Below are positions 53,244-61,750 of a stretch of DNA of 64,000 nt, piece by piece (the stretch's first letter is position 1; each line of letters begins with the position of its first letter). The DNA comes from an uncultured Paracoccaceae bacterium. Lineage in GTDB: Bacteria > Pseudomonadota > Alphaproteobacteria > Rhodobacterales > Rhodobacteraceae. Location of the stretch: NCBI GenBank assembly GCA_947503935.1, contig CANNFR010000011.1, forward strand, positions 62,001 through 126,000, given 5' to 3'. Below the pieces are notes generated by a model. That model ran no database searches, was not told where the DNA came from, and worked only from the letters and a program-made list of their open reading frames with translations. Both the position numbers and the translations under genes were made by a program.

Positions 53244-54386
53244 ATGTCTGGCAATAACGGCGGACCTTGGGGCGGCGGTGGCGGCTCAAACGGTAATAAT
53301 GGGGGCGATAATCGCGGAGGTGGCCGTAGGCCGGGCGGCGACGGGCCGCAGATTCCCGAAATCGATGAGATCGTCAAGAAAGGGCAGGAGCAACTGCGCG
53401 TCCTGATGGGCGGTCGTGGTGGCGGCAATAATGGCGGGGATGGCGGCGGTGGTTTCCAGATCACGCGCGGCACGTATTTCCTAGGCTTTCTGGCCTTGGC
53501 AGCCGTCTGGGTGTTCTCGTCCTTCTACACGGTGCGCCCGGAAGAGCAGTCGGTGGAATTGCTGCTGGGCGAACGCTATCAGGTGGGCAATCCCGGCCTG
53601 AACTTCGCGCCATGGCCGATCGTGAGCTATGTGGTCATCCCCGTGACGCGGGAAAACACAGAAGACATCGGGATGTCGTCAGGTAGTCGTGGGGAAGATG
53701 GCCTGATGCTGACCACTGACGCGAACATCGTGGATATCGATTTCCAGGTGGTGTGGAACATCAACGACCCCGAAAAGTACCTTTTCAATATCGCCGATCC
53801 CGAGCAGACCGTTCGCGCCGTGTCCGAGGCGGCGATGCGTGAGATCATCGCCGAAAGCGAGCTGGCACCGATCCTGAACCGGGATCGCGGTGTTACCGCG
53901 GATCGCGCGCAGGCAACCATTCAAGAGGCGCTGAATGATTACGAGAGCGGCATTAATATCGTGCGTCTGAACCTCGAACGCGCTGACCCGCCGCGCGAAG
54001 TGATCGACGCGTTCCGCGAGGTGCAGGCGGCCGAGCAGCAGCGTGACCGTTTGGAACGCCAGGCCGACGCCTACGCCAATACGGTTCTTGCCGGTGCGCG
54101 GGGTGAAGCGGCCCAGATCCTTGAGCAAGCCGAAGGCTACCGGGCCCGCGTGATCAACGAGGCCGAGGGTGAAGCCAGCCGCTTTCTGGCGGTTCTTGGC
54201 GAATACCAGGATGCCCCGGAGGTAACGCGCAAGCGTCTCTACCTCGAAACGATGGAGCAGGTCTTGGGCGATGTCGACAAGGTCATCCTGGACGAGGGCG
54301 CGAGCGGCGGCGGGGGCCAGGGTGTCGTGCCCTACCTGCCGCTGAACGAACTGCGTCGGAACACAACCTCGACAGGAGGTAACTGA
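53244..54386 (+). CDS. hflK: FtsH protease regulator HflK
   Basis: This 380-residue inner-membrane SPFH protein forms with HflC a large complex that encloses FtsH. The first 70 residues are Gly/Asn/Arg-rich, a single helix follows at about 75-95 (TYFLGFLALAAVWVFSSFYTV), then the SPFH domain (VRPEEQSVELLLGERY...) and a coiled coil ending in EAYR-like repeats. A GGGG-rich C-terminus is present. It precedes hflC by 3 bases. Confidence 0.95.
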   Translation: MSGNNGGPWGGGGGSNGNNGGDNRGGGRRPGGDGPQIPEIDEIVKKGQEQLRVLMGGRGGGNNGGDGGGGFQITRGTYFLGFLALAAVWVFSSFYTVRPEEQSVELLLGERYQVGNPGLNFAPWPIVSYVVIPVTRENTEDIGMSSGSRGEDGLMLTTDANIVDIDFQVVWNINDPEKYLFNIADPEQTVRAVSEAAMREIIAESELAPILNRDRGVTADRAQATIQEALNDYESGINIVRLNLERADPPREVIDAFREVQAAEQQRDRLERQADAYANTVLAGARGEAAQILEQAEGYRARVINEAEGEASRFLAVLGEYQDAPEVTRKRLYLETMEQVLGDVDKVILDEGASGGGGQGVVPYLPLNELRRNTTSTGGN

Positions 54387-54389
54387 GCC

Positions 54390-55283
54390 ATGAAGAAGTC
54401 AGTTTTCATCATACCGGTTTTGGTTCTTGCCGTTGCCGCCATCCTGTCATCGCTGTTCATCGTGGATGAGCGTGAGAAGGCGCTGGTTCTGCAATTCGGT
54501 CAGATCAAGCAGGTCAGGGAAGAGCCAGGGCTGGCCTTCAAGATCCCCCTGATCCAGGAAGTCGTGCGTTACGATGACCGGATCCTGTCGCTTGACACCA
54601 ACCTGATCGAGGTGACGCCCTCGGACGACCGTCGATTGGTCGTCGATGCGTTCGCCCGCTACCGGATCAACGATGTCGTGCAGTTTCGCCAAGCCGTTGG
54701 CGTGGGCGGACAGCGGGTGGCTGAAGATCGCCTGCAATCGATCCTGAACGCGCAGATCAGAGAGGTCCTGGGTGCGGAATCCGTGACGTCGGACACCATC
54801 TTGTCGCCTGATCGTCGTCTTTTGACGAACCGTATTCGCGACCAAGCCCGTGTTCTGGCCAATGGTCTGGGCCTCGACATTGTCGACGTGCGGCTGAAAA
54901 CCACGAACTTGCCCGAGCAGAACCTGGAAGCCACCTTTGCCCGGATGCGGGCCGAGCGTGAGCGCGAGGCCGCGGACGAAATCGCACGCGGTAACGAAGC
55001 CGCGCAAAGGGTGCGCGCCCAGGCCGACCGGACGGTGGTTGAGCTTGTGTCGGATGCCAACCGCCAGGCCGAGATCACCCGGGGTGAGGCCGATGCGCAA
55101 AGAAACAATACCTTTGCCGAGGCTTTCACGCAGGACGCGGAATTCTTTGAATTCTATCGGTCGCTGACAGCCTATAGCCGGGCCTTGCAGGGCAACAACT
55201 CGACATTGGTCATCACGCCCGATAGCGAGTTCTTCGACTACTTCGACAGCCCCACTGGCCGGGCGACGCCTGCGGCCGAGTGA
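54390..55283 (+). CDS. hflC: FtsH protease regulator HflC
   Basis: This 297-residue partner of HflK has an N-terminal signal-anchor (KKSVFIIPVLVLAVAAILSSLFIV), then the SPFH domain with EKALVLQFGQIK and RYRINDVVQFRQAVG, and a long coiled coil (ARMRAEREREAADEIARGNEAAQRVRAQADR). The YSRALQGNNSTLVITPDSEFFDYF end is typical. Its stop overlaps the GTG start of the next gene by 4 bases. Confidence 0.95.
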   Translation: MKKSVFIIPVLVLAVAAILSSLFIVDEREKALVLQFGQIKQVREEPGLAFKIPLIQEVVRYDDRILSLDTNLIEVTPSDDRRLVVDAFARYRINDVVQFRQAVGVGGQRVAEDRLQSILNAQIREVLGAESVTSDTILSPDRRLLTNRIRDQARVLANGLGLDIVDVRLKTTNLPEQNLEATFARMRAEREREAADEIARGNEAAQRVRAQADRTVVELVSDANRQAEITRGEADAQRNNTFAEAFTQDAEFFEFYRSLTAYSRALQGNNSTLVITPDSEFFDYFDSPTGRATPAAE

Positions 55284-55477
55284 TTGGGCTGATCCTTATG
55301 GCGCTGGGTCTGGCGCTTGTGGTTGAGGGGCTGGTGCTTGCACTGGCCCCTTCCCGTATCGAAGAGGCGCTGGCGTTTCTGGCCTCTCTCAGCCCCGAAC
55401 AGCGGCGGCTTATCGGCCTGGGCGCTTTGGCAACGGGTGTCTTGCTGGTAGGGCTTGCCGGACGGCTCGGTGCCTGA
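55280..55477 (+). CDS. DUF2065 small membrane protein
   Basis: This 65-residue protein starts at GTG 55280, inside the hflC stop (GTGA overlap). Two hydrophobic helices (about 1-25 and 45-62) flank a short SLSPEQRRLIG segment; this is the DUF2065 family, which in proteobacteria sits after hflC. The function is not known; the conserved position suggests a link to the HflKC/FtsH complex. Confidence 0.88.
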   Translation: MIGLILMALGLALVVEGLVLALAPSRIEEALAFLASLSPEQRRLIGLGALATGVLLVGLAGRLGA

Positions 55478-55649
55478 GAGACTGCACACGCAAGCGTCAC
55501 GTGCATGTGAGAGATCGTGGTTGGGCTTTGAGTTGCGGCTAACCTGCCCTATCTTTCATACAGCAGAATGAGCCGGGCAGGGTCCAAGCCCGACGCAACA
55601 ACGATGGATGGGCTGTCACTCGGCCCCCAAGAATGAAGGAGTTCCTCTC

Positions 55650-57116
55650 TTGCAACCCAAAGCCCTCGTCCTGACGCGGCCAAGTGTTTCCGAGCCTCTT
55701 CGGGCATTCTGGGCGCTTGTCCTCGGTCTGGCGCTGTCCTTTGCATTGGCCATCCAGGCCGAGGCGCGCGGCGCACCGGAAAGCTTCGCCGACCTGGCCG
55801 ATCAGGTCAGCCCGTCGGTGGTGAACATCACAACCTCAACCACGGTGGCGTCCTCAGGCAGGCCCGATCTGAACGTGCCAGAAGGGTCGCCGTTCGAAGA
55901 TTTCTTCCGCGATTTCCTCAACCCCGAACAGGGCCCCGGCGGCCCGCGTGCACGGCGCAGCCAGGCGCTGGGGTCGGGTTTCGTGATCTCGGAAGATGGC
56001 TTCATCGTCACGAATAACCACGTGATCGAAGGCGCCGACGAGATCGAGATCGAGTTCTTCTCGGGCGATCGTCTGCCGGCCACCATCATCGGCACCGACC
56101 CCAACACCGACATCGCGGTTCTGAAAGTGGAAAGCGATGCGCCGCTGCCTTACGTCCGGTTCGGTGACAGCGATGTGATGCGCGTCGGCGATTGGGTCAT
56201 GGCCATGGGCAACCCGCTTGGCCAGGGCTTTTCGGTTTCGGCCGGTATCGTATCGGCCCGTGGGCGTGAATTGTCGGGTCAGTATGACGACTTCATCCAG
56301 ACCGACGCTGCCATCAACCGGGGGAATTCGGGCGGGCCGCTCTTCAACATGGATGGTGAGGTGATCGGCGTGAACACGGCGATCCTGTCGCCGAATGGCG
56401 GCTCGATCGGCATTGGCTTTGCGATGTCGTCCACCGTGGTGACCGACGTGGTGGCGCAATTGCGCGAGTTCGGGGAAACCCGCCGTGGCTGGCTGGGTGT
56501 GCGCATTCAGAATGTGACCCCGGAACTGGCCGAGGCCATCGGCCTTGAGGATGAGCGCGGCGCGCTGGTTTCGGACGTGCCCGAGGGCCCTGCGATGGAT
56601 GCAGGCATCCAGCAGGGTGATGTGATCGTCTCTTTCGATGGCGCAGAGGTGGCGGACACCCGCGAATTGGTGCGCCGTGTGGCAGGCACTGCTGTTGGCA
56701 AGGAAGTGCCTGTGATCGTCTTCCGCGATGGTGCGACCCAGACTTTGCGCATCACGCTTGGCCGTCGTGAGGATGCCGAGGGGGCCGTACCGGCCGCAGC
56801 CACCAGCGAGGAACCGGCCGAGGCGGACATGCTGGGCATCACGGTCACAACCGTGACGCCGGACATGCGCGAACAGCTGGGGCTGGGGGCGAATGTCAGC
56901 GGCCTGGCTGTCACCAATGTCGATGAGACCAGCGAAGCCTTCGAGAAAGGTCTGCGTGCCGGTGACGTGATCACCGAAGCCGGGCAGCAATCGGTGTCGG
57001 CCCCTGCCGATCTGGAGGCGCGTATCGAAGAGGCACGCGAAGCCGGGCGCAAATCGCTCTTGCTGCTGGTTCGCCGTGGCGGTGACCCGCGCTTTGTTGC
57101 GCTGTCGGTCGAATGA
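55650..57116 (+). CDS. degP: Periplasmic serine endoprotease DegP (Do family)
   Basis: This 488-residue periplasmic protease-chaperone is begun at TTG 55650, where AAGGAG lies exactly 8 bases upstream; the in-frame ATG at 55608 has no ribosome site. A signal peptide covers about residues 1-40 (WALVLGLALSFALAIQAEARG). The catalytic triad is His124 (TNNHVIEGA), Asp154 (PNTDIAVLKV) and Ser227 (NRGNSGGPLF). Two PDZ domains follow (about 270-360 and 395-480), the second with MREQLGLGANVSGLAVTNVDETSEAF. It belongs to the MucD/DegP group. Confidence 0.94.
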   Translation: MQPKALVLTRPSVSEPLRAFWALVLGLALSFALAIQAEARGAPESFADLADQVSPSVVNITTSTTVASSGRPDLNVPEGSPFEDFFRDFLNPEQGPGGPRARRSQALGSGFVISEDGFIVTNNHVIEGADEIEIEFFSGDRLPATIIGTDPNTDIAVLKVESDAPLPYVRFGDSDVMRVGDWVMAMGNPLGQGFSVSAGIVSARGRELSGQYDDFIQTDAAINRGNSGGPLFNMDGEVIGVNTAILSPNGGSIGIGFAMSSTVVTDVVAQLREFGETRRGWLGVRIQNVTPELAEAIGLEDERGALVSDVPEGPAMDAGIQQGDVIVSFDGAEVADTRELVRRVAGTAVGKEVPVIVFRDGATQTLRITLGRREDAEGAVPAAATSEEPAEADMLGITVTTVTPDMREQLGLGANVSGLAVTNVDETSEAFEKGLRAGDVITEAGQQSVSAPADLEARIEEAREAGRKSLLLLVRRGGDPRFVALSVE

Positions 57117-57140
57117 TCTGACCCCCTTTATCGTCAGTCC

Positions 57141-57173
57141 GAAGGGGCGCCACCGGGCGCCCCTTCGCTTTTT
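57141..57173 (+). terminator. Rho-independent terminator after degP
   Basis: A perfect 11-bp stem (GAAGGGGCGCC 57141-57151 and its complement 57156-57166) with a 4-base ACCG loop is followed by GCTTTTT. It lies 24 bases past the degP stop. Confidence 0.92.
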
Positions 57174-57246
57174 CGGCGCGGAGGCCTCTGGCAAACCCGC
57201 GCATCTTGGCCTATGTCGCAACCCATTGGGGATTTGGCCGCAATAA

Positions 57247-57578
<332 letters not shown>

Positions 57579-57579
<1 letters not shown>

Positions 57580-58274
57580 TGCGGCTGGCCGCCGCGATCT
57601 TGGCGCTTTGCCTGGCGTCTCCGGCCCAGGCCCAGATCGTCTCGGCCGAGTATGCCGACCCGACGACCCGCTACGCCCATGGTGTTCTCGGCGATGCGAT
57701 TGAATGGGGCACGCTGGAACTGCGTCTGGCCGACCGCCGGGTTTTGCGCATCGTTTTGCCCGAGGCCCGCGTTTTTGAGGACACCGCGCCGCGCCTTGCG
57801 GATCTGGATGGCGACGGGGCGCCCGAGGTCATCGTCGTCGAAAGCAGCCTGACGCAAGGTGCGCGGCTGGCGGTCTATGACGAAACCGGCCTTCTGGCGG
57901 CAACCCTCTTTATCGGGCGGCGCAACCGCTGGCTGGCGCCGGTGGGTGCGGCCGATCTGGATGGCGATGGCCGGGTTGAGATCGCCTATGTCGACCGCCC
58001 GCATCTGGCCAGAACCCTGCGCGTCTGGCGCTACGACCCCGTCGGCCCCCGACTGACCGAAATCGCCAGCGCGGAAGGCCACACGAACCACCGTATCGGC
58101 GATCGCGACATCCTGGGCGGCATCCGCATGTGCAATGGCAGCCCGGAAATGATCACCGCCTCGCCAGACTGGTCCCGCTTGCTGGCAACGCGGCTGCAAG
58201 GCGCACGCCTGATCTGGCAAGATATCGGACCCAATGAGGCCGGTGCCGCAGGCCGGGCACTGGCCTGCCGCTAA
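57579..58274 (+). CDS. Exported VCBS/FG-GAP repeat protein
   Basis: This 231-residue exported protein has a signal peptide (MRLAAAILALCLASPAQA) and at least two FG-GAP/VCBS-like blade motifs, LADLDGDGAPEVIVVES (about 70-86) and AADLDGDGRVEIAYVDR (about 125-141), each with the DxDGDG calcium loop. Such repeats build beta-propellers. About half a propeller is encoded, so it could be a partial or small member. It overlaps the ferredoxin gene by a base and is convergent with purD; function is unknown. Confidence 0.85.
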
Positions 58275-58324
58275 TTCCGGCTCCGTTCTGATCTTCGGGG
58301 CAGGGTTCGCAGACCGGCCTGATG

Positions 58325-59590
58325 TCAGGGCAGGGCGCGCCAGCCGATATCTCGGCGGCAGAAGCCCTCGGGCCAGTCGACCGCGTCGACCAAAGCATAG
58401 GCGCGTGCCTGTGCCTCGGCCAGGTCCGCACCCCGGGCCGTGGCGTTCAGAACCCGGCCGCCCGAGGCGACAATCCGACCATCCTGCAAGCTGGTTCCGG
58501 CGTGAAAGACCGTCTGCAGAGAGCTCTCTTCGATCGCCTCCAGCCCGCGAATGGTCGATCCCTTGCCATAATCGCCGGGATAGCCCTTGGCGGCCATCAC
58601 GACCGTCATCGCATGATCGTCGGCCCAATTCACCCGGGCCTCGGCCAATTGTCCCTCGGCACAGGCTTGCAGCAGGTCCAGAACCTGCCCGCCGAGGCGC
58701 ATCATCAACACCTGGCATTCCGGGTCGCCGAAACGGACGTTGTATTCGACCAGCCGCGCGCGCCCGTTTTCGATCATCAGCCCGGCATAGAGCACGCCCT
58801 GATAGGGCATGCCGCGGCGCATCATCTCGGCGACGCTTGGCTGGACGATGTCCTCCATGGCCTGCCGCAGCACCGCGTCGGTCAGCACCGGCGCGGGGGA
58901 ATAGGCGCCCATGCCGCCGGTATTGGGGCCGGTATCGCCTTCGCCCACGCGCTTGTGGTCCTGCGCCGTGCCGATGGGCAGCACAGCCTCACCGTCACAC
59001 AGCACGAAGAGCGAGGCCTCCTCGCCGCCCATGAATTCCTCGATCACCACCTCGGCGCCCGCCGCGCCGAAAGTACCGCCGAACATCTCGTCCACCGCGG
59101 CCAGCGCCTGGTCCAGATCCATGGCCACGATCACGCCCTTGCCAGCGGCCAGCCCGTCGGCCTTCACGACGATGGGCGCGCCCTGGTCGCGGATATAGGC
59201 TTTTGCGGCCTCGGCCTGATCAAAGCGCGCCCAGTCGGCCGTTGGCGCGCCGCAGGCATCGCAGACCTCCTTGGTGAAGGCTTTTGAGGCCTCAAGCTGC
59301 GCTGCCGCCGCCGATGGCCCGAAGGTCAGGAGGCCAGCCGCCCGGCAGGCATCGGCCACGCCGGCCGCCAGCGGGGCCTCGGGCCCGATGACCACGAAGT
59401 CAACCGCGTTCTCCTCGGCAAAGGTCACCACGGCCGCGCCGTCCAGAATGTCAATCTGCGCGCATTCGGCCACATCCGCGATGCCGGCATTGCCAGGCGC
59501 CACGATCAGCCGGTCGCATTTCGGATTTTGCTTGATCGCCCAGGCCAGGCTGTGCTCGCGCCCGCCGCTGCCCAGAATAAGAATGTTCAT
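58325..59590 (-). CDS. purD: Phosphoribosylamine-glycine ligase
   Basis: This 421-residue ATP-grasp enzyme makes GAR in purine synthesis. The start MNILILGSGGREHSLAWAIKQNP is the family N-domain, and the ATP-grasp has KADGLAAGKGVIVAMDLDQA and NTGGMGAYSPAPVL; YNVRFGDPECQVLM is the conserved metal-binding block. Monofunctional, as in other alphaproteobacteria. Its start is divergent from xseA across 74 bases. Confidence 0.97.
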   Translation of the reverse strand: MNILILGSGGREHSLAWAIKQNPKCDRLIVAPGNAGIADVAECAQIDILDGAAVVTFAEENAVDFVVIGPEAPLAAGVADACRAAGLLTFGPSAAAAQLEASKAFTKEVCDACGAPTADWARFDQAEAAKAYIRDQGAPIVVKADGLAAGKGVIVAMDLDQALAAVDEMFGGTFGAAGAEVVIEEFMGGEEASLFVLCDGEAVLPIGTAQDHKRVGEGDTGPNTGGMGAYSPAPVLTDAVLRQAMEDIVQPSVAEMMRRGMPYQGVLYAGLMIENGRARLVEYNVRFGDPECQVLMMRLGGQVLDLLQACAEGQLAEARVNWADDHAMTVVMAAKGYPGDYGKGSTIRGLEAIEESSLQTVFHAGTSLQDGRIVASGGRVLNATARGADLAEAQARAYALVDAVDWPEGFCRRDIGWRALP

Positions 59591-59664
59591 TTAAGCGCTC
59601 GCTTGGCCTCGTGTCGCGAGCGTTCTAAGGTTCCCCCTGACAGGACACAAGTGAGGCGCGGCGT

Positions 59665-61218
59665 TTGGATCTTTTGGAAGATGACACCACCGGCGGAAAC
59701 GCCCATGATTACACCGTCGCCGAAATCGCGGGCGCGGTTAAAAAGGTGATCGAGGGTGAATTTGGCCAGGTCCGTGTGCGGGGCGAGATCGGGCGCGTCT
59801 CGCGCCCCGCATCGGGCCATGTGTATTTCGCCATGAAGGATGACCGGGCGGTGCTGGATGCCGTCGCCTGGAAAGGCCAGGCCGCGCGTCTGTCGGTCAT
59901 GCCCGAAGAAGGGATGGAGGTGGTGGCAACCGGCCGGATGACCACTTTCCCCGGCAATTCGAAGTATCAGCTGGTGGTGGAGGAACTGGCGGTTGCCGGG
60001 GCTGGTGCGTTGATGGCGATGCTGGAAAAGCGCAAGGCGGCGCTGGCCGCCGAGGGGCTTTTTGCGGCCGAGCGCAAGAAGCCGCTGCCGTTTCTGCCAG
60101 AGGTCGTCGGCGTCGTTACCTCGCCCTCTGGCGCGGTGATCCGTGACATCCTGCACCGCCTGCGCGACAGGTTCCCGCGCAAGGTGCTGATCTGGCCCGT
60201 GGCGGTTCAGGGCGAGAAATGCGCGCCCGAGGTGGCCGCCGCGATCAACGGGTTCAACGCGCTTGAACCCGGAGGGGCGATCCCACGGCCCGATCTGTTG
60301 ATCGTCGCGCGGGGCGGGGGCAGCATCGAGGACCTCTGGGGGTTCAATGAAGAGGCCGTGGTGCGTGCGGCGGCGGCCTCAGATATCCCGCTGATCTCGG
60401 CCGTGGGGCACGAGACGGACACGACGCTGATCGATCACGCCGCCGACCGCCGCGCGCCGACGCCCACGGCGGCGGCCGAGATGGCCGTGCCGGTGCGGGC
60501 CGACCTTCTGGCCTGGGTGGCCGAACAGGAGGCGCGTCTGGCCCGCGCGGCTGCGCAGGCCACCGGGCAGCGCCGTCAACGGCTGCGCGATGTCAGCCGC
60601 GCCTTGCCGCGCGCCGACGCTCTGATCTCAACCCCGCGCCAGAGGCTGGACTTTTGGGGTGAAAAGCTGCCTGCTGCCTTGCGGGCGCGGACGGCCAAGG
60701 CGCGGGTTCATTTGGCTGAGACGCCTTTTCGCCCCGACGTTCTGCGTAACTATTTGGTTAATCGACACCGCCGGGTTGGCGAATGGTCTGATCGTCTTGG
60801 CCCTGCTCTCGACCGGTTGGCCCGAGACCAACGCCGTGGGTTCGATAAGCTGGCCGCGCGCCTGACGCCAACGCCAGTCGCCGCCGGGATCGCACGCCAG
60901 CGCGGTCAGGTCGACCAGCTCTGGGCCCGCTTCACACGGGCGGCCTCCGCGCAGGCCCCCGCCTGGCGCCGGCGGCTGGATGCGCTTGACCGGCTGCGCC
61001 AGACCTTGGGCTATGAGGCGACGTTGGAGCGTGGCTATGCGGTGGTCCGTGCCGCCGACAATGTTGTGACAACCAAGGCCGAGGCAGCAAAGGCCGACGC
61101 TTTGGAAATCCAGTTCCGCGATGGGCGCCTAAAGGTCGGGACGGGCGCAGTGGCCCCTCGTCCCAAGCCCGCAAGAAAGCCCAGCGACCCGCCGGAGGGG
61201 CAGGGCAGCCTTTTTTGA
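59665..61218 (+). CDS. xseA: Exodeoxyribonuclease VII large subunit
   Basis: This 517-residue subunit of the single-strand exonuclease VII begins at TTG 59665 (MDLLEDDTTGG), with GTGAGG upstream. The OB-fold domain has YTVAEIAGAVKKVIEGEFGQVRVRGEIGRVSRPASGHVYFAMKDD in outline. The catalytic part has VVTSPSGAVIRDILHRL and IVARGGGSIEDLWGFNEE, with ISAVGHETDTTLIDHAADRRAPTPTAAAE. A long coiled coil follows, and the C-terminus is proline-rich. The small subunit is not nearby. Confidence 0.95.
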   Translation: MDLLEDDTTGGNAHDYTVAEIAGAVKKVIEGEFGQVRVRGEIGRVSRPASGHVYFAMKDDRAVLDAVAWKGQAARLSVMPEEGMEVVATGRMTTFPGNSKYQLVVEELAVAGAGALMAMLEKRKAALAAEGLFAAERKKPLPFLPEVVGVVTSPSGAVIRDILHRLRDRFPRKVLIWPVAVQGEKCAPEVAAAINGFNALEPGGAIPRPDLLIVARGGGSIEDLWGFNEEAVVRAAAASDIPLISAVGHETDTTLIDHAADRRAPTPTAAAEMAVPVRADLLAWVAEQEARLARAAAQATGQRRQRLRDVSRALPRADALISTPRQRLDFWGEKLPAALRARTAKARVHLAETPFRPDVLRNYLVNRHRRVGEWSDRLGPALDRLARDQRRGFDKLAARLTPTPVAAGIARQRGQVDQLWARFTRAASAQAPAWRRRLDALDRLRQTLGYEATLERGYAVVRAADNVVTTKAEAAKADALEIQFRDGRLKVGTGAVAPRPKPARKPSDPPEGQGSLF

Positions 61219-61267
61219 CGCTGTCTATCCGTTAGTCCGGGCGCTGGCCGGGGGCTCGGCCCGGAGA

Positions 61268-61669
61268 TCAAACGCCGACTTTCGGGCCCCTGCACGCCAG
61301 GGGCTCGTCGCTTTGACGCACTTCGTAAAGCTCGGTGCCCGAGGGCTCATTTTCGAAACGCGCGGCCAATCCGCCGCCCCGCTCCCAGAAACTCCAGCAT
61401 TGCGGGCCAAAATCAGTCTCGTAGACAAAGCAGATCAGGCCATTTTCTTCGTACCAGGTGCCTTCCTGACATTCGTCTTCCAGAAAGGTCCAGATCACAC
61501 GTCGCCCGGGCAGATATTGCTCGGCGCCATAGGGGGTACCCTGAACCGAGTAAAACAGCGTCTTACCGGTCACATAAGCCTCGAACTCTGCCGCGCTCAT
61601 CGGGGTGTCTTCGGCCTGCGCAGTGGTCAGCATGCCCAGAAAAAGCAAGGTCGCCAGGATAAGCCGCAT
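61268..61669 (-). CDS. Small exported protein of unknown function
   Basis: From ATG 61669 (the open frame reaches 61714) the product has 133 residues with a Sec signal (MRLILATLLFLGMLTTAQA-ED). The mature part begins MSAAEFEAYVTGKTLFYS and contains FLEDECQEGTWYEENGLICFVYE and CWSFWER, with four cysteines. Proteins with an 'aefeaYv.GkTl.y' start are found in Rhodobacterales as small exported proteins of unknown function. It is convergent with xseA and follows the AlkB-like gene on the same strand. Confidence 0.75.
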   Translation of the reverse strand: MRLILATLLFLGMLTTAQAEDTPMSAAEFEAYVTGKTLFYSVQGTPYGAEQYLPGRRVIWTFLEDECQEGTWYEENGLICFVYETDFGPQCWSFWERGGGLAARFENEPSGTELYEVRQSDEPLACRGPKVGV

Positions 61670-61750
61670 AGGAATTGATCCTTTATCGGGACGCCCATGA
61701 TCATGACGCGTCACATAAGATTGCCTCAGCCGCGCCCCAACGGGCCCGGC

